NCBI GenBank assembly: GCA_964537505.1
Contig: CAZICK010000032.1
Location: 1-39,978, forward strand
Origin: DAINBT01 sp036732785
GTDB lineage: Bacteria > Planctomycetota > Phycisphaerae > Sedimentisphaerales > SM23-30
Reading direction: 5' to 3'
DNA: 39,978 nucleotides
A program made the position numbers and the translations under genes. Below the pieces are notes generated by a model. It ran no database searches, was not told where the DNA came from, and was given only the letters and a program-made list of their open reading frames with translations. Shown here piece by piece: positions 15,106 through 23,771 of the stretch; the first letter of the stretch is position 1, and every line of letters starts with the position of its first letter.

Positions 15106-17320
15106 GAGAGATATCCTTCGAGCCGGTTTTCGTTTTCCCTTTGTCAGGTTCGAGGTCAGCGATGGTCAGCGGTTTTCCGTCCATGTATCCGGGCACCATA
15201 ACGCCAAACATATCCAGGACGGTCGGGCCTATATCCATCAATCGTGGGTTATCGGTTGCAATGGGTCGATTGCAGAAAAGTACGCCGGGAACGAGTTGAG
15301 GGTCGATACAGTGGTCCCCACTCCATGCTTTGGTGTTGTCATGGAAGACCTCATCTGTCACCCGGCCGATAGCGGTTTCCCAGGAAGCGCGGTAGCCTTT
15401 GTTATAGCCGACCAGCAGATCGGGCGCTTCGTCTTTATAGGGTCCGCAGTAAATCTCCAGCGAGTTGTAAACCTGCTTAATCGCTTTTTGTTGCCCCCGT
15501 GCCGGGTCGGTAAGTTGGCAAAGTTTCTCTGCGATTTCCCTGCGCAACTGCGCGGCCTGGGCGCCGGGATCGACTATTCCCTGCGATTCGCGTCCCTTGA
15601 GATTGAGAAAGATGCCAGACAGGCCGACGGCAAAAGCCTGTGTTTGTGACCAATCGACAGATTGCAGATATTGTTCGTCTCGCCGGCCTTGCCTGACGGT
15701 AAGATAGTCGTTATCTTCGAGCCAACGGTTCAAATCGACCCCATAGCGAAACGAGTTAAAGCCATGATCGGAAATAATCATAAAAATGGTGTCTTTGCCT
15801 TTGCATTTTTCCAACGTCCTGGCGGCCAGGTCGTCCATGCGTCGATATAATTGTTTGATAGCATCTTTGGATTGTCCCCGTCCTTCCTGATGAATGGGAT
15901 GTTCTTTGTCGATTTGTCGCCAGAACGCATGCTGGATGCGATCGGTGCCATCAAAGACACAGACGCACAGGCCGTGTTTGACCTTGTCGAGTGAATCGAA
16001 AAACATTTTTTCGCGTTCCTGGTCTATCTGAACACATTGCTGGAGGAAGCCGTCGTCACTGAGGATTTTTTCGTTAAGTGCCCAACTGTCCTCGGCCAAT
16101 CCGAGGGTGGCAAACGGACCCTGCCGCTTGGCAAGATAAGCCGAGTAAATACCCGGATGGGCGATGGGCATGACGGGTTTTTCCGGATCGATGTTGATGG
16201 GCGTTACGTACAGTTCAAATTCCGGGGCAGTGCTGAGCAAAAGAAACTTGCAGATACCGCGTATCTTCATACCTGGCCCGGCCTTGAAATCGACATTTAT
16301 CCACGGGGTATATACATTTTTTTCAAGCGTGTAACTGTCACCGTTAATCTTGATCGAGGCGGACGTTTCATCTTTGATAGTTACCGCAAATGGGCATTTC
16401 AAAACGCTTTTGTCCTTGCGGAGTGGATTTTCGGATCCGACAAGCTCGGTTTTTATCGTGTTGCCCTGTCTGCTAATGTGATAATTTTCACCACCGGTGC
16501 TGGGGTCATTGTCGTTGTCGCGGGTCGTATAAAAAGAAAACATTCCCTGCGAGCCTCGCAGGTCCGGTACACACATTCCCGAAAGCGATACGCCGTAAAA
16601 CTTTTCCGGCGGAAAGGTGATGGGTACGCGAATGACATGACTGAATATGCCGTGCTCGCCGAGCGTTTTCCAAAACTGCCTGCCTTTGCGTAACAGGCGA
16701 ATGTCGGCTTTGCCCAGGAGGAACTGATATTTACCAATATTGATTTTTCGTTTTGGGCCTCTGATATCGACTGAACTGAGCCTGGGCTGATAGGTTCGCT
16801 TATCGCGTGTGAGAAAATCAAAGATGTTGTGTTTGCCCGGATTGACGCCGGTTTGAAACGATGACCATGCCACAGGTGAAATAGAAGGAGTGGTCGTTGC
16901 CAATCGTTTGAAACAGCCCTGCTCTCGCAGCTTGGCCAGGTTGGGCAGCAACCCCTCGTTCATGAATTGTTCGGCTAAACCCGGGTCGAGTCCGTCAAGG
17001 CCCAGTATCACGAATTTTTTGATCCGACTGTTTTTGAAGGCGTGTCGGCCGCGGACCGCTCGAATAATATAACGGATGGGCCATGTAAAAAACGCCAGGA
17101 TCGCGGCGAAAAATGCCGCAAACATCGTCAGCAGTGAGCCAGCCACCGCAAAACCGGCACCAGGTCCGATATAAGCCTGAGCCGTGTCTGGAATCAGCAG
17201 CACAAACAGGGCAGCAAAGCATATAATGGCAAGAATGGGGCTGCGGTTCGGTTGTGCGCGTCTTTTAGCTGGTCTGCAAGACGGTCTAAAAGTGCTAAGA
17301 AGTAAGAATAAATCGGCCAT
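15092..17320 (-). CDS. Membrane-anchored AP-superfamily phosphodiesterase-like protein (paralogue 1)
   Basis: About 742 residues, paralogous to the gene downstream but membrane-bound. Hydrophobic segments at about 30-50 and 55-85 precede the catalytic domain, which begins FVILGLDGLDPGLAEQ. The first metal Asp is at about residue 109 and the nucleophile candidate is a Ser at about 148 in TTPSISPVAW, followed by TGVNPGKHNIFDF. DGTDRIQHAFW, IISDHGF and WSGDHC supply the other metal ligands. I start at the ATG at 17320; a GTG two codons upstream (17326) is possible. One anchored and one Tat-exported copy suggest two steps, or two compartments, of the same envelope process (inference). Confidence 0.82.
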   Translation of the reverse strand: MADLFLLLSTFRPSCRPAKRRAQPNRSPILAIICFAALFVLLIPDTAQAYIGPGAGFAVAGSLLTMFAAFFAAILAFFTWPIRYIIRAVRGRHAFKNSRIKKFVILGLDGLDPGLAEQFMNEGLLPNLAKLREQGCFKRLATTTPSISPVAWSSFQTGVNPGKHNIFDFLTRDKRTYQPRLSSVDIRGPKRKINIGKYQFLLGKADIRLLRKGRQFWKTLGEHGIFSHVIRVPITFPPEKFYGVSLSGMCVPDLRGSQGMFSFYTTRDNDNDPSTGGENYHISRQGNTIKTELVGSENPLRKDKSVLKCPFAVTIKDETSASIKINGDSYTLEKNVYTPWINVDFKAGPGMKIRGICKFLLLSTAPEFELYVTPINIDPEKPVMPIAHPGIYSAYLAKRQGPFATLGLAEDSWALNEKILSDDGFLQQCVQIDQEREKMFFDSLDKVKHGLCVCVFDGTDRIQHAFWRQIDKEHPIHQEGRGQSKDAIKQLYRRMDDLAARTLEKCKGKDTIFMIISDHGFNSFRYGVDLNRWLEDNDYLTVRQGRRDEQYLQSVDWSQTQAFAVGLSGIFLNLKGRESQGIVDPGAQAAQLRREIAEKLCQLTDPARGQQKAIKQVYNSLEIYCGPYKDEAPDLLVGYNKGYRASWETAIGRVTDEVFHDNTKAWSGDHCIDPQLVPGVLFCNRPIATDNPRLMDIGPTVLDMFGVMVPGYMDGKPLTIADLEPDKGKTKTGSKDISHGRQ

Positions 17321-17388
17321 AATCACTATCTATGTTGTTCAGAACCATTTTATCAAAAGGAAGAAGGCACGAGAGCCGGAGTGGCTGG

Positions 17389-19161
17389 TCAATTCCAGAT
17401 CGAGCGCCACTGCCATTGTTCGGCCAGTTTGCTCAAATCAAGCCCATTAATCTGACCGTCAGCATTGATGTCTTCCCGGAGGTATTCCTCGATTGGATGG
17501 TTGTTGTTCTGTGTCCACAATATTTTGTCGATCAGTTGCAGCAGGTCGTTAACACCGACCAGGCCGTCAGCATCCAAATCAGCGGAAAACAGATCACCCG
17601 ACCAATTGTCCTGCCCACTGCAATATGCCAACCCATAGGGTTCCCATGAGATGTCCCCGACGCCGCTGCTAATGCCGTTTACTATCAGCGCCACCGATTG
17701 GGCCTGCGGGCTGTAATAATATATGTGCTGAAGGTTGTCGCAGGTGCTGTCGGAATAATCGAGTTTCGCTGATAAATTGCCCTGCTGGTCAACGGACCAT
17801 AATTCCAGGGTGAGCACATTGAGCGGTAAAGGTTCGAATACCCCCTGTGGCTGGTAATGCCGATACCAGCACAATGTTGCCTTGAAATAACTGTGCGGTT
17901 CCAACGGTTCCGGCATATAGTATGTTCTCTTGGAATCGGGATCGTTAGGATCAAAATTGACCCAGCCCCAGTCCCAGCCGTGATTGGCGTCGTTTGGATC
18001 GCCGGGGCCGCTGAGGTCATTTGGATCGTATCGGCCAGCTATAAGGTGTCGGTATGAATTCCAGGCATTGACCAGTCCGGCTCCCTGCTGATAGTCCAGG
18101 GGTACCTCGTGGTCGTCCCGTGGACCGCAATTACCTTTGTGCCAACCGATGAGCTTGTTGGCGCCATTGAGCAACAGTGCTTTTATTACGCGTGGATCAT
18201 CCGCGTGGGCAATGTCATTTTGCCGGATGGCATCGATCAACAGCGCAGCGATTCCGGCGATCTGCGGGGCGGCAAAACTGCTGTAACTGACCGCTGTCAT
18301 TTCGCAATTATATGTTTCGTCTGAATAACCGCTCGGGCCCAGGCAAATGCCCGGGGCGATAATATCAGGTTTGCATCTGCCGTCATCGGTCGGGCCGAAA
18401 CTGCTGCAGGTCATAATCGGGGGGCCTATATACTGAAGAAAATCGGGGAAATCACCCAAACCACTGGCTGCTCCGACACTAATAACATTATAACCCCACG
18501 ATGGTTTGCTAATGGAAGTGAAATCGTCATCGGAACCGTTACCACAGCCGGCTGCTATTACCACGCCCTGGTGCTGGGCCATGGCATCGATGCCCCGCTG
18601 CCACCAGGCGGTAATCGCATCACTTGCATCCGTACCCCAACTGATGCTGATCACATCGTTATCGAACGATTCACGGACACCTGCCAATACCTGTTTGTAA
18701 ATAAACCAGTTGGTTTCAAAAACCTCAACCAAGGCATCCGGCACTATTCCACGGTACTCAAAAGCACCCAAATCCGCCAGGCCGGCTGAAGTATCGCGGC
18801 CAAAAAGCGTTCCGGCGATCATAGTAGCGTGATCACTACATACAATCGGATGATGAGGGTTCTGATAACAGTAGAGATCGCCAAGGTTCACGTGCGTAAG
18901 TGAGCGATGCTCGAAATTGGGCATAAACGCATAATCCGACAACTCATTGTCAAACATTGTTGATTGACTCAGCTCTACCATCGCTACCCTGACTGTGCGG
19001 CCGGTCAGTTTCGGGTCAAAATCGGTCAGTTGATACACGCCCACCGCCGTCAAACATCCAGGCTGAACCGACTCCTCAGCCATGGCAGAAGCCGGCAACC
19101 ATGCCGTCCAAACAAGCGGCAACAACATTAACAATAGTATTTGAGATTTAAATCCATACAT
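17389..19161 (-). CDS. Secreted subtilisin-like (S8) protease with C-terminal dockerin-like repeat
   Basis: A 590-residue exported protein. After a signal peptide (1-28) comes an S8-like domain: His111 in SDHATMIAGTLFG (the HGT.VAG position) and Ser295 in YSSFAAPQIAGIAALL (the GTSMA.P position). The usual Asp of the V-D-G strand is replaced by Glu63 in RVAMVELSQS, and the oxyanion region reads AAGCGNG instead of AAGN, so activity may be altered. A beta-rich linker follows (about 375-530). The C-terminus has two dockerin-like calcium loops, ADLDADGLVGVNDLLQLIDK and EDINADGQINGLDLSKLAEQ (about 537-585). Its promoter gives an almost leaderless mRNA. Confidence 0.82.
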   Translation of the reverse strand: MYGFKSQILLLMLLPLVWTAWLPASAMAEESVQPGCLTAVGVYQLTDFDPKLTGRTVRVAMVELSQSTMFDNELSDYAFMPNFEHRSLTHVNLGDLYCYQNPHHPIVCSDHATMIAGTLFGRDTSAGLADLGAFEYRGIVPDALVEVFETNWFIYKQVLAGVRESFDNDVISISWGTDASDAITAWWQRGIDAMAQHQGVVIAAGCGNGSDDDFTSISKPSWGYNVISVGAASGLGDFPDFLQYIGPPIMTCSSFGPTDDGRCKPDIIAPGICLGPSGYSDETYNCEMTAVSYSSFAAPQIAGIAALLIDAIRQNDIAHADDPRVIKALLLNGANKLIGWHKGNCGPRDDHEVPLDYQQGAGLVNAWNSYRHLIAGRYDPNDLSGPGDPNDANHGWDWGWVNFDPNDPDSKRTYYMPEPLEPHSYFKATLCWYRHYQPQGVFEPLPLNVLTLELWSVDQQGNLSAKLDYSDSTCDNLQHIYYYSPQAQSVALIVNGISSGVGDISWEPYGLAYCSGQDNWSGDLFSADLDADGLVGVNDLLQLIDKILWTQNNNHPIEEYLREDINADGQINGLDLSKLAEQWQWRSIWN

Positions 19162-19170
19162 TACGCAACT

Positions 19171-19179
19171 ATTATACCA
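19171..19179 (-). promoter_or_regulatory. Extended -10 promoter of the subtilase gene, near-leaderless
   Basis: On the minus strand TGGTATAAT matches an extended -10 element (TGn plus consensus TATAAT at 19176-19171). Only nine bases separate it from the ATG at 19161, so the transcript should begin about three bases before the start codon. No good -35 box is seen, as is usual for extended -10 promoters. Confidence 0.6.
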
Positions 19180-19311
19180 GATTGGCCCACTTGTGGCTAT
19201 AGTTTATATGGATTTAGTTCGGTAGCCTGCCCTGACCGTTATAATTCCTTGTCACAGCTAACTTTATAACTATTTACTGCTGCAGGTCGGTCTGGACAGG
19301 CAACTTGTCGG

Positions 19312-19339
19312 TTGACCTGTGAGTATTTATCGCTATAAT
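19312..19339 (+). promoter_or_regulatory. Consensus-like promoter of the cyclase gene, leaderless
   Basis: TTGACC at 19312-19317 and the perfect TATAAT at 19334-19339 are 16 bp apart. The ATG at 19348 is only eight bases beyond the -10, so the first transcribed base should be at or within two bases of the start codon. There is no Shine-Dalgarno sequence. Confidence 0.7.
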
Positions 19340-19347
19340 AACAGCCG

Positions 19348-19998
19348 ATGAGTAAAGACATGATAATCCATGATATATCGCTGACTTTGGCAACAGGTGT
19401 GGTGGTCTGGCCTAAGGACGTGCCCTATCAGCGGAGGCTGCGAGGCAGTATCGAACACGGTGACCATTCCAATCTTTCCCAGGTTAATATGTCCGCTCAC
19501 ACGGGGACTCATGTCGATGCCCCACTGCACTTTGTTCCCGACGGCTATGGCGTGGATGAGATTCCACTGGACCATCTTTACGGTCGGGCGTATGTGGCAG
19601 ACTGCCGTGCTATGCCAATCGTTACCGGCGATGTTCTAAGAGAAAAGGTTCCGCAGGGCACCAAACGGCTGCTGCTAAAAACCGACAACTCACAACTATT
19701 AGGTGACGGTCAGGTATCTTTCGATCCCGATTTTGTATATATTGACCAGACCGCGGCGCAATTTATCGTCGATCAGGGTATTTTACTGCTGGGCATGGAC
19801 TACCTGAGCATAGGTAAACCGGGCGAGATCAATAAAACTGTCCACCAGTTATTGTTGGGGAATAATGTAACTATCCTGGAGACTATTACGCTGGGGGAGA
19901 TTGAACCGGGCGAATATTTTCTGGCGTGCGGTCCACTAAAACTGGCCGGGTCCGATGGGGCGCCCTGCCGGGTTGTCCTGATCGAGAACCTGATTTGA
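19348..19998 (+). CDS. Cyclase-family metal-dependent hydrolase (kynurenine formamidase-like)
   Basis: A 216-residue member of the cyclase/KynB family. The metal-binding signature HTGTHVDAPLHF (His51, His55, Asp57, His61) is intact, and the body (YIDQTAAQFIVDQGILLLGMDYLSI) fits the family. Members hydrolyse N-formylkynurenine, isatin or other cyclic amides; which substrate applies here cannot be told, and no tryptophan-degradation neighbours are present. It is cytoplasmic, with no signal peptide. The start is set by the promoter, which leaves no room for a leader. arfB follows 83 bp downstream on the same strand. Confidence 0.88.
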   Translation: MSKDMIIHDISLTLATGVVVWPKDVPYQRRLRGSIEHGDHSNLSQVNMSAHTGTHVDAPLHFVPDGYGVDEIPLDHLYGRAYVADCRAMPIVTGDVLREKVPQGTKRLLLKTDNSQLLGDGQVSFDPDFVYIDQTAAQFIVDQGILLLGMDYLSIGKPGEINKTVHQLLLGNNVTILETITLGEIEPGEYFLACGPLKLAGSDGAPCRVVLIENLI

Positions 19999-20024
19999 GC
20001 CAGCTATTTATACACAATGGGTCG

Positions 20025-20048
20025 TTGTATCTGGCATTGTATCTGGCA
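20025..20048. repeat. Perfect 12-bp tandem duplication TTGTATCTGGCA
   Basis: TTGTATCTGGCA is read at 20025-20036 and again at 20037-20048, in the short gap between the cyclase gene and arfB. It may be a slippage duplication or a paired binding site; nothing else supports either. Confidence 0.8.
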
Positions 20049-20081
20049 GAGCCAATCGTAAGTCCTGCGGTTTAGGTGTCC

Positions 20082-20504
20082 ATGTTACAGATAAATGACA
20101 AAATCACCATCTCTGCGGATCATATCAAGATTCGGTATATCCGTTCGCGCGGGCCGGGGGGACAGAACGTAAATAAAGTAAGTACCCGTGCGCAATTGAT
20201 GTTCGATCTGAAAAACTGTGACGTGATTCCCGATGCCGCCAGGAAGAGATTGGCGAAATCGGCCGGGCGGCGGCTGACCGAGCAGGGGATATTGATTATG
20301 GAGTCGGACCGGTTCCGTCATCAAGGGCGTAATCGTCAGGAAACGCTCAACCGACTGGCCCAACTTATCCGCAAGGCCCTGGTTGCTCCCAAGGTCCGCC
20401 GGGCGACCAAGCCAACGGCTTCGGCACAGCGAAGGAGGCTGGCGGATAAAAAACATCGCGGCAAAATTAAATCTCTCAGGCAAGAAGTGACATCGGACGA
20501 ATAG
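20082..20504 (+). CDS. arfB: Peptide chain release factor-like ribosome rescue protein ArfB
   Basis: ArfB (YaeJ) hydrolyses peptidyl-tRNA on ribosomes stalled on broken mRNAs. The catalytic GGQ lies at about residues 26-28 in RSRGPGGQNVNKVSTRAQL, and the protein lacks the codon-recognition domains of RF1/RF2. The length of 140 residues and the basic C-terminal tail (RRRLADKKHRGKIKSLRQ), which enters the mRNA channel, are diagnostic. I use the ATG at 20082 with AGG at 20074-20076; a GTG at 20076 is possible. The gene is convergent with the large secreted protein that ends 91 bp away. Confidence 0.9.
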   Translation: MLQINDKITISADHIKIRYIRSRGPGGQNVNKVSTRAQLMFDLKNCDVIPDAARKRLAKSAGRRLTEQGILIMESDRFRHQGRNRQETLNRLAQLIRKALVAPKVRRATKPTASAQRRRLADKKHRGKIKSLRQEVTSDE

Positions 20505-20595
20505 ATTTCAAGTGACCGATTACTGGGACACTCAGTTCGAGTTTGAACCTTTCCGCGGGCGTTTAATGGAAATCCTGCTGCCATAAAGTAAATTA

Positions 20596-23379
20596 TCAAG
20601 AAATAGTCCGATTCCCCGGCAACCTCACCGTCAACAAGATGTCGTGTCCGGGCAAAGAGAACTCGTCGATACTATACGACTCTAATAAGGAACTTGCTGT
20701 TTTGATGGAGACATTAGAGGGGGTGGCAAGTATTATCACAAGGCATTTCAACTTTTCATCGTATTGGATGGGGGCGTGCTGAAATTCGGCACTTGAGCCG
20801 ATCGGTCTTGTTGATATTTGCGCCGGTCTGTTCTGAACGCCGGATATCAAAAGATTGCCTGATGCATGGACATCGAGAGTTACGGTATCACCTTCTGTTT
20901 TTATATTTCTGATTGCACCGGGGGCATGGACGAACCAACCAGTGGACCTGATTTTTTTGACATCGTAGATTTTGCCGCGATCATAGGCACGAGCCAGGTC
21001 TGTTCCGACGGTTCCGGGATTTATTGCGGGGCCATCGCTTCTCTGGTCCTGGAGGTGGTATATGTCGGGCAGGAGGCCAACTCTTTCTTTGTCAGATTCG
21101 GGCCAGGTCATTTGCAGGGCTGTGATTGTAATTCCTTTTGCGATTTGCAGCCATGGACCTTTGGGGTCATATTCGGCGAGGTCATATAGAGATGAGCCGT
21201 AAACTAGGCCGCACCACTGGACGGGCATTCCAAACCAAACGGGAGCCTGCCAACTTGTGGCGCCGTAGACTGCTATTGTTGCATAAGGGCCGACCTGGTT
21301 TTCGGTTGGATTTTCGAGATAGACAAAAGGCAGGCCTGTCCATGCCCAGTATTGTGCTTCTTTGAGCAGGTCGGTGCGGTCTGTAATTATATATCCGAGC
21401 AGATAGGCTTTAACAAGATGTGCCGAGGCGAGAACGTCGGGAGTGTGCAGGGGGACTTCCCATGTTTGTGCGCCGCGGGGGACGGTGTTTGCATAGAGGA
21501 TTGTTTGTTTGTCGAGCAGTTCAATGGCTTTTTCTATTAGCTGTTTGTCGGCACAGAGAGTTGCGGCTTCGAGTATTTGGACTACTGAACCGGCGGCCAG
21601 GCCGTTGGCGTGTTTTGCGAAATGTGTACGTGAGTAATCCACCTTGCCTGGGTGATATAATTTAACGCCGTTTTCGTCGAACTGGTTAAGAAGATTCTGG
21701 GCCTGTTGTTTTCGTAATTGTACATATTCGGTGACCCTGCCGAAGATAAGCGGGGCAATGGGCGGTCGGACATGTGAGACGCCGGAGGAGTAGGGGTCAT
21801 TTGGCGGCAACTTTGAAAGGATTTGCTTGCTGCCTTGTAGTAGTCTTTCGCGGAGATTTTTGTCTTCTGTTTGAGCAGCGTGGCAGTTCATGAGGGCGGC
21901 GGCATCTGCGGCGGGTGTTGGTCCGAAGCTATTGCCCCAGACTGCGTGTCGGATGAGACCATCCTGGTTGATGTCCGAATCGAGCCAGCCGAGTGAGAGG
22001 AGTTTAGCGGCATCTGCGAATCCGTTTTTGTATGTCGGCAGGGGAGGGATGGGGTTTAATTGCAGGTAATGTTTTACGGCCTGGACGACAGAGTCGCCGG
22101 TGCCGGCTATTATCATAGCTTTTGCTGTAATGGGTTTGTTTGCAGTCATTGTGAAACCGCCCATGGCGGCGTAATCATTTTCAAGGCGAAAGTCACCGAC
22201 GGCGGGGGCGGAAAGCTCCATCAGGTGTGCGCCGGAATTATATAACCTGTCGGGCGAATCGAAGGCGGCGGCGGTCATATCGGATTTTCCCCAGATAAGG
22301 CCGAGGTATTTACCTTCGGTTTCGATTGCCATCAGGGGGAAAGTAATTTTCACGGGGTCGGGAATTCGTCTGAGGTGTTCTGCTGTTTCGATGTCTGCTT
22401 TTGTGCTGGAAGGTTCGTCGGCGAGGTATTCAAGGCCAGCGAAAAGGGCCTGATGTTTTTTTGGGCCAAAGTTGCCCAGGCCGGGGAAGATTGTCAGCCA
22501 TGGCAGGCGAACGACTTGACGGTCCTTATCGACAGTTACTTTTGATATGACATCTATGGTTTCAGAGCAGGCGTTTTTACGAAAAGCCCTTGTTATTGTC
22601 CATGTTCCGCCAGTGGGGTCTTTGATCTTTGCAATGGCGGTAAATCCTTGAGGGCCGTTTTGTTTGAATGACACATCGGCATCGGCCAGAGACAGCCAGT
22701 GGGTCTTGTCATCGGTAACGAAACCGATCAATTCATCGCCATAGCCGACTGCATAGCGAATGTTGTCAATGTTGACAGCGAAATTTCCCCAACATTTGCC
22801 ATAATGAAGTACTTCAAGCTGACCTGATTTGGAGGTAAGTTTTTCGACGGTGATGTCGTCGGGTAATTTTGGTTTTTTCAGTATTGGTTCTTCAATTTTG
22901 GTCAATGCTTCAATGCTTATGAATACTATGGAGACGGTGCCGGCGGCTGTGCATGGGTCGAGGCGAAATCTTGTGTCTTTGCCGAGTTTGTCACGGATGA
23001 AAAAAGAATAATCGTGCCACTTGTTATCAGTTTTTACTCCGAATCTTTTTGACATGCCCTCTGTAAAGACGTGTCCATAAAAGAGCTGGGCGCCAGGATC
23101 GGCGTTTGATTTCATGCGGATAGAAATTCGGAAAATTTTGTCCGAAGGCAAATCAACAGCAGGGCCTTCAATCCATGGGTCAAGGCCGGTGCATTGAAAT
23201 ATGATTCCTTCAGCGGAAGAGGACAGATCGGTTACCCTCTGGTTGCCCGTCCAGCCGAGTGTGCCTTTGGCGAAATCCCATTCGACGACAGGGGTTGCTC
23301 CGACAAGGTTTGTTAAAGTAAAAAATATTGTTGTCAGAGTTATACGAAAAGCGGGGAAAAAAGAACGTGTGCGCCCCAT
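20596..23379 (-). CDS. Large secreted protein with six-hairpin glycosidase-like region
   Basis: A 927-residue exported protein with a signal peptide at about 1-28. An N-terminal beta-sandwich resembles a carbohydrate-binding module (VEWDFAKGTLGW to about residue 160). A beta-rich middle (about 180-440) is followed by an alpha-helical part (about 450-800) with repeated hairpins such as HFAKHANGLAAGSVVQILEAATLCADK and DVLASAHLVKAYLLGYIITDR, typical of (alpha/alpha)6 barrels of polysaccharide lyases and glycosidases. A C-terminal beta domain closes it. I cannot name a CAZy family. AGGAG lies upstream of the ATG. No operon partner is adjacent. Confidence 0.7.
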   Translation of the reverse strand: MGRTRSFFPAFRITLTTIFFTLTNLVGATPVVEWDFAKGTLGWTGNQRVTDLSSSAEGIIFQCTGLDPWIEGPAVDLPSDKIFRISIRMKSNADPGAQLFYGHVFTEGMSKRFGVKTDNKWHDYSFFIRDKLGKDTRFRLDPCTAAGTVSIVFISIEALTKIEEPILKKPKLPDDITVEKLTSKSGQLEVLHYGKCWGNFAVNIDNIRYAVGYGDELIGFVTDDKTHWLSLADADVSFKQNGPQGFTAIAKIKDPTGGTWTITRAFRKNACSETIDVISKVTVDKDRQVVRLPWLTIFPGLGNFGPKKHQALFAGLEYLADEPSSTKADIETAEHLRRIPDPVKITFPLMAIETEGKYLGLIWGKSDMTAAAFDSPDRLYNSGAHLMELSAPAVGDFRLENDYAAMGGFTMTANKPITAKAMIIAGTGDSVVQAVKHYLQLNPIPPLPTYKNGFADAAKLLSLGWLDSDINQDGLIRHAVWGNSFGPTPAADAAALMNCHAAQTEDKNLRERLLQGSKQILSKLPPNDPYSSGVSHVRPPIAPLIFGRVTEYVQLRKQQAQNLLNQFDENGVKLYHPGKVDYSRTHFAKHANGLAAGSVVQILEAATLCADKQLIEKAIELLDKQTILYANTVPRGAQTWEVPLHTPDVLASAHLVKAYLLGYIITDRTDLLKEAQYWAWTGLPFVYLENPTENQVGPYATIAVYGATSWQAPVWFGMPVQWCGLVYGSSLYDLAEYDPKGPWLQIAKGITITALQMTWPESDKERVGLLPDIYHLQDQRSDGPAINPGTVGTDLARAYDRGKIYDVKKIRSTGWFVHAPGAIRNIKTEGDTVTLDVHASGNLLISGVQNRPAQISTRPIGSSAEFQHAPIQYDEKLKCLVIILATPSNVSIKTASSLLESYSIDEFSLPGHDILLTVRLPGNRTIS

Positions 23380-23771
23380 CTTTTGCTCCTAATCTGGGAT
23401 TTCCCATATACCATATATATCTCTTAGTTCAGCTACGCCGCTGAGCCTCTTTTTAGTAGAATATCAAATCTGTTTTAAAAAACAACGCTTATCATTAACC
23501 AGAGCCAGTTGGTATAGGTTTCAAACGTTTAATTCTTTAGAGGATTTTCCAAAACAACCTTTTTGAAACAAGAACCTCCGCCATCTGGAACGTCACATAG
23601 CGTCCATGGCTTACCACCTCGGCAACGAGTCTTCTGGATTTCTTCCAACTGGCAGCTTGGTACTGGAAATTATGATCCGGCAAGACCGACAGATTATCGT
23701 ATTTTACCGGCATGTACGATTATTGCAAGTCGGGAGAAGACAAGTAAATGCAGGATGGGCGTCAATTAGGC
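23380..23771. other. Intergenic stretch of about 390 bp with no recognised gene
   Basis: It lies between the end of mlaD and the start of the secreted glycosidase-like gene, both on the minus strand. A hairpin TCAGC-TACGCC-GCTGA at 23429-23444, followed on the plus strand by CCTCTTTTT, looks like a weak terminator, but no plus-strand gene precedes it. A short plus-strand frame (23563-23769, TTG start, about 68 codons) has no recognisable domain. The part from 23570 to 23771 is less A/T-rich than the rest and could be a decayed gene remnant, but I cannot match it to anything. Confidence 0.5.

Noticed and set aside
23563..23769. Short plus-strand frame in the gap after mlaD, considered as a pseudopilin or gene remnant.
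   Set aside because: TTG start, no ribosome-binding site, no domain and no match I can recall; left as unexplained intergenic DNA.
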